The notes under the pieces: model-generated
The model's database searches: none
What the model was told of the DNA's origin: nothing
Seen by the model: the letters and a program-made list of their open reading frames with translations, nothing else
Part shown: piece after piece, positions 6,416 through 8,563 of the stretch
Layout of the letters: each line of letters begins with the position of its first letter
Numbering within the stretch: position 1 is the first letter of the stretch
Source: UBA6448 sp051893155
GTDB taxonomy: Bacteria > Bacillota_I > Bacilli_A > RF39 > UBA660
Direction of reading: 5' to 3'
Length of the DNA stretch: 8,563 nucleotides
Assembly: GCA_051893155.1 (NCBI GenBank)
Contig: JBJFGY010000063.1
Location: 1 to 8,563 of the forward strand
Position numbers and translations under genes: made by a program

Positions 6416-7485
6416 GTAACGCTATTTGAAGTAGTACTTACCTCTATATTAATATTACTTATATCTAAAACTGAGATTGATTCTTCTCCAGTTATTAAAT
6501 AAGATGTTGGTAAAATATAAGAACTTGTTAATTGTGTATTACTTCCAGAAGTTATAGAATTCATTTTTACAATTTTGTCTACAGTTGTAAAATATGTAAA
6601 TGCACAATTTTGTAAATATGAACCAGATTCACATGTTGCACTACTTCTTGTAGATACACTAGCACTACTTCCAGATGAAACATTAATAGTTGTTTCATAT
6701 TTATTATTATTGTAATTAACTGATAAATTATAAGTACCAATTGGTACATTTGTTAAAGTAAATGCTCCACTTGAAGTAGTTGAATTAATAACTCCATTTT
6801 GAAGTGATACTACTGCTCCAGTTACACTTTCTCCATCGACATTTACATTTCCAGATAAATTATAAATAGAAGTACTAACTAAAGGATTTTGGGTAATATT
6901 TACATCAAGTAGAATAGATTTACCTTCATTAATTTCAGGCGTTATAGGATCAAGCCATGCTTTAATATAATAATCTTTTGTAGTAGATCCTGCTATAAAA
7001 TTACCAAACGAAAGAGTATATACATCTTTATAATGATTTGTTGTATCAACACTTTGTAAAGGAAGTTCAGTTATTGAAATAGGCCCAACTAAAGGCGTAT
7101 TTGAATCAATTGAATCAAAAAGTGCAACTCTTACAAATTCCAATGGTAATAAATCATCTGTAGTTATCCCATAGGAAGATAAAGAATCTACAGAATATGA
7201 AATATTTATTGTATAAAAAACGGTATATTGATTATTTTTGGAAATAGATACTTTTGCATAACTAGTTTGATTTACTCCATCACTATCTGAAAGTGGAACA
7301 AGTTGCCCATCAGTTATTTGAGTATACGATAATGTTGCATTTAAATTACCTGTTTGTATATTAGTAGTTGTTGATGATGAAGATATTTTTGATAAATAAG
7401 AATATGATACGCCTACACAAATACATGCCAAAGAAATAACAGCAAGTATGGTAACAATCAATGGACTAGTATTTTCTTTTCTCAT
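6403..7485 (-). CDS. Large exported TasA-like protein with carboxypeptidase-regulatory-like domain
   Basis: I prefer the ATG at 7483-7485 (360 residues) to the in-frame GTG at 7492-7494: AGGTG lies 6 nt before the ATG, while nothing suitable precedes the GTG. Using the ATG numbering, residues 1-25 are a signal sequence (MRKENTS, then a hydrophobic run) ending GVSYSYLSKI, a SipW-cognate-like cleavage region. Residues 40-205 are a camelysin/TasA-type beta domain starting TGNLNATLSYT. Residues 207-275 match a carboxypeptidase-regulatory/SpaA-like fold (SGNVNVDGESVTGAVVSLQN, then GAFTLTNVPIGTYNLSVNY). The last ~75 residues, containing two Cys, are unrecognised. No LPxTG sorting motif is present. 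Being first in the cluster and largest, it may be an accessory or tip/adhesive component of the fibre; this is inference. Confidence 0.72.
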   Translation of the reverse strand: MRKENTSPLIVTILAVISLACICVGVSYSYLSKISSSSTTTNIQTGNLNATLSYTQITDGQLVPLSDSDGVNQTSYAKVSISKNNQYTVFYTINISYSVDSLSSYGITTDDLLPLEFVRVALFDSIDSNTPLVGPISITELPLQSVDTTNHYKDVYTLSFGNFIAGSTTKDYYIKAWLDPITPEINEGKSILLDVNITQNPLVSTSIYNLSGNVNVDGESVTGAVVSLQNGVINSTTSSGAFTLTNVPIGTYNLSVNYNNNKYETTINVSSGSSASVSTRSSATCESGSYLQNCAFTYFTTVDKIVKMNSITSGSNTQLTSSYILPTSYLITGEESISVLDISNINIEVSTTSNSVTLSK

Positions 7486-7503
7486 ACCCTTCACCTATTA
7501 TAA

Positions 7504-7532
7504 ATAATACCACAAAAAAAAATACTTAACAA
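7504..7532 (-). promoter_or_regulatory. Promoter of the 360-residue exported protein gene
   Basis: TTGTTA (7532-7527), exactly 17 nt, then TATTAT (7509-7504) on the minus strand. Four and five of six bases match consensus. Transcription would start near 7497, just before the AGGTG ribosome binding site. A TATAAT at 7502-7497 lies too close to the start codon to leave a leader. Confidence 0.5.
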
Positions 7533-7536
7533 TAAT

Positions 7537-7578
7537 CTATTTTATTTTTTCTAAATCATTAATACATTTATTTAAAAA
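7537..7578 (-). pseudogene. Duplicated C-terminal fragment of the gene at the right edge
   Basis: Directly after the toxin stop codon, the minus strand reads FLNKCINDLEKIK then TAG, in a frame with no start. The same FLNKCINDLE occurs in the reading frame at 8415-8563, which ends NGKI instead of KIK. This looks like the displaced original 3' end of that gene, separated from the body by the toxin-antitoxin cassette. Confidence 0.55.
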
Positions 7579-7579
7579 A
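7547..7579. repeat. 33-bp direct repeat, copy A (downstream flank of toxIN)
   Basis: It is identical to 8428-8460 over 33 bp (begins TTTTCTAAATCATTAATACA). It starts two bases after the toxin stop codon. The match includes informative sequence, not only A/T runs, and the flanks diverge at once on both sides. Confidence 0.9.
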
Positions 7580-7581
7580 AA

Positions 7582-8085
7582 TTATTTTTTATTATATTCT
7601 ATACATTTTTTTTCTAATAGTTTAAAATTGCAGCACCTTTTAGCAATACTTCCATTCAAACTTCCATTTATATATTTGTCATACAATTTTTTAGATTTAC
7701 TATATATTTTTTCTTTATTACGATTTAACCAAAATATTTGTTCTTTAAGAACTTTAATATATTTTTCTTCATCATTTGTGTAGCATATTTTATTTAGATC
7801 CAATTTAATAATATTATTTTCTGTTACTGGAAGCATATTATTAAAATTAATTGCTCCTAATTTACCATTTTTTATTTTTAAGAAATCTATTTTAGTTGAC
7901 ATTTTTTGATGCTTAGGTTTAGGACTTGATAAGGGTGCAAAATAGTTACAATTATTCACTTTAAATAATACACCAATAAATGGTCTTAATTTTTTTTGCT
8001 TAAAATTATAAGGAACTTTATCATCAAATTGTCTTAAATAATTACAATAATCCGAATCTATTCTAACTAATATTAAATTTTTCAT
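7582..8085 (-). CDS. toxN: Type III toxin-antitoxin endoribonuclease, ToxN/AbiQ family
   Basis: The 167-residue length is typical of ToxN/AbiQ toxins. Recognisable family features are the start with RIDSDYCNYLRQFDDKVP (8-25), RPFIGVLFKVN (34-44), the core YFAPLSSPKPKH (48-59), then DFLKIKNGKLGAINFNNMLPV (67-87). Ser53/Ser54 in PLSSPK match the active-site Thr-Ser of ToxN. The family cuts RNA at A-rich sites, is held inactive by its own repeat RNA, and aborts phage infection. Upstream, in the correct order, are the antitoxin repeats and an imperfect terminator. No Shine-Dalgarno sequence precedes the ATG (the 20 nt before it are only A, T and one G), so translation is probably kept low. The neighbouring 33-bp repeats suggest arrival as a cassette. 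Confidence 0.93.
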   Translation of the reverse strand: MKNLILVRIDSDYCNYLRQFDDKVPYNFKQKKLRPFIGVLFKVNNCNYFAPLSSPKPKHQKMSTKIDFLKIKNGKLGAINFNNMLPVTENNIIKLDLNKICYTNDEEKYIKVLKEQIFWLNRNKEKIYSKSKKLYDKYINGSLNGSIAKRCCNFKLLEKKCIEYNKK

Positions 8086-8101
8086 AAAAATATTATATAC
8101 T

Positions 8102-8138
8102 AAAAATCAAAATAAAACTAGAGTTTGCTCTCTAGTTT
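8102..8138 (-). terminator. Imperfect terminator between antitoxin array and toxin gene
   Basis: Minus-strand AAACTAGAG (8138-8130) and CTCTAGTTT (8123-8115) form a 9-bp stem with a 6-nt loop. The tail is TATTTTGATTTTT, a U-tract interrupted by A and G. In type III systems a leaky terminator here gives much antitoxin RNA and little toxin mRNA. It ends 29 nt before the toxin ATG. Confidence 0.87.
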
Positions 8139-8263
8139 CTTTTTTAAGTTCGCTGTTATGGCCGGAATCGCCGCTTTTTTAAGTTCCTGTCAAAGCCGGA
8201 ATCGCTTCTTTTTTAAGTTCCTCTTATAGTGGGAATCACTAGCTTTTTTTGCTAACAAGTAGC
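8115..8263 (-). ncRNA. toxI: Type III antitoxin RNA (ToxI-like)
   Basis: The transcript upstream of toxN holds three tandem ~35-nt units (8146-8250), begins with a small 5' hairpin (GCTA/TAGC at 8260-8263 and 8251-8254) and ends with the terminator stem. Each unit begins with an A-tract of 4-7 A, the kind of site ToxN-type enzymes cleave to release single antitoxin units. In each unit a stem closes a loop containing AUUCC, and UUCC can pair with a downstream GGAA (units 8215-8250 and 8181-8214) or UUC with GAA (8146-8180). This forms an H-type pseudoknot, the known fold of ToxI. Each unit would bind one or two toxin molecules. Transcript ends are inferred. Confidence 0.85.
8146..8250 (-). repeat. 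Tandem antitoxin repeat array, three units of 36, 34 and 35 nt
   Basis: Units in transcription order are 8250-8215, 8214-8181 and 8180-8146. All end in GAACTT on the minus strand and contain the core GATTCC. They differ elsewhere, including in the stem arms, so this is an old, functionally constrained array rather than a recent slippage product. Three units are close to what ToxI of Bacillus ToxIN and the AbiQ antitoxin carry. Confidence 0.9.
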
Positions 8264-8362
8264 TTTATTATTATATGCAAATATGCATAACATAATTACA
8301 TATATATCTTACAAATTACAATTATTCCAATTAATGGTAAAAATTGCCAACTTGTGACTAAT
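8251..8362 (-). other. Leader of the antitoxin transcript; no gene
   Basis: This AT-rich stretch lies between the promoter at 8363-8391 and the first repeat unit. It contains an inverted repeat TATGCA-AATA-TGCATA (8274-8289) and a 4-bp hairpin next to the array. A TATAAT (8275-8270) without a clear -35 could be a second, nearer start. I see no open frame of note. Confidence 0.4.
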
Positions 8363-8391
8363 AATATACCATAAATATGGATTAATGTCTA
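8363..8391 (-). promoter_or_regulatory. Promoter of the toxI-toxN locus
   Basis: TAGACA (8391-8386), exactly 17 nt, then TATATT (8368-8363) on the minus strand, each hexamer one base off consensus. The -35 is identical to that of the ZIP operon. Transcription would start near 8356 and run through the leader into the repeats. Confidence 0.6.
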
Positions 8392-8414
8392 TATTTTTTT
8401 TAAAAATAATTTTG

Positions 8415-8563
8415 TTAAATTTTGCCATTTTCTAAATCATTAATACATTTATTTAAAAAATCTAGATAATTATTTATTATTAAATTATTTTTGTTATTAT
8501 TACTAAACTGAATTAAACTATCATTATATAATTTTATTAATTTGTTTATAATTTTTTTATCAT
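8415..8563 (-). CDS. Unrecognised protein, C-terminal 48 residues only
   Basis: A frame open at the window edge ends with TAA at 8415-8417. The visible residues are Asn/Lys/Ile/Leu-rich, apparently helical (DKKIINKLIKLYNDSL at the edge), and end LNKCINDLENGKI. No family is recognised. Its last ~12 codons lie in the 33-bp direct repeat, and the duplicated version after toxN ends KIK instead of NGKI, so this C-terminus was probably rewritten by the insertion of the toxin-antitoxin cassette. It reads in the same direction as toxI-toxN, whose promoter lies just beyond its stop codon. Confidence 0.5.
   Translation of the reverse strand, partial: DKKIINKLIKLYNDSLIQFSNNNKNNLIINNYLDFLNKCINDLENGKI
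8428..8460. repeat. 33-bp direct repeat, copy B (upstream flank of toxIN)
   Basis: Identical to 7547-7579, in the same orientation, 881 bp away. This copy is inside the 3' end of the gene entering from the right edge. The pair exactly brackets promoter, antitoxin array, terminator and toxin gene. Confidence 0.9.

Noticed and set aside
7492..7494. GTG start for the large exported protein
   Set aside because: No ribosome binding site precedes it, whereas AGGTG is well placed for the ATG at 7483-7485.
7495..7581. Terminator after toxN (AATGATTTA pairing with TAGATTATT, then a T-run)
   Set aside because: The stem needs G-U pairs, has a 12-nt loop and the T-run begins several bases away; too weak to annotate.
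8146..8250. CRISPR array
   Set aside because: Units are ~35 nt end to end with no unique spacers and only three copies; the ToxN gene directly downstream explains them.
1..8563. Mycoplasma-type code (TGA as Trp)
   Set aside because: Trp is encoded by TGG throughout and full-length family proteins are obtained with the standard code.

Overview
The window is strongly AT-rich, with A/T-ending codons, TAA/TAG stops, TGG for Trp and AGGAG-type ribosome binding sites. Every gene I can support is on the minus strand. This fits an uncultured low-GC Firmicute (Bacilli or Clostridia relative, probably gut-associated) using the standard code. The lineage is inferred from composition and gene families only.

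Layout, left to right (transcription runs right to left): (1) 1-1087, the N-terminal 362 residues of a large AAA+ ATPase. Its N-terminal domain contains a short, compositionally foreign segment that looks like the variable region of a diversity-generating retroelement (DGR) target. (2) 1270-3952, a tight three-gene operon of ZIP-type metal transporter, NAD(P)-dependent SDR/epimerase and patatin-like phospholipase, with a good promoter at its head and a hairpin terminator at its end. (3) 4033-7485, four consecutive exported proteins with SipW-cognate type signal peptides, as in TasA/camelysin-like matrix fibre proteins. Three are paralogs sharing a C-terminal NFPTIDQ-like motif and a conserved Cys pair. 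The fourth and largest has a carboxypeptidase-regulatory-like beta domain. Three have their own hairpin terminators and all have promoter-like upstream boxes. (4) 7582-8391, a type III toxin-antitoxin locus: a ToxN/AbiQ-family endoribonuclease preceded by three tandem ~35-nt antitoxin RNA repeats and an imperfect terminator. (5) 8415-8563, the 3' end of an unrecognised gene.

The main discoveries are these. The type III system has not been named by any annotation available here; its repeats fold as covarying pseudoknots separated by A-tracts. A perfect 33-bp direct repeat brackets the toxIN locus and duplicates the coding 3' end of the upstream gene, which suggests the defence cassette was inserted there as a unit. 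The AAA+ protein has a run of NNC codons that looks like adenine mutagenesis of AAC/AAT template codons. The tandem TasA-like family is probably a surface or matrix fibre locus, but its processing peptidase is not in view.
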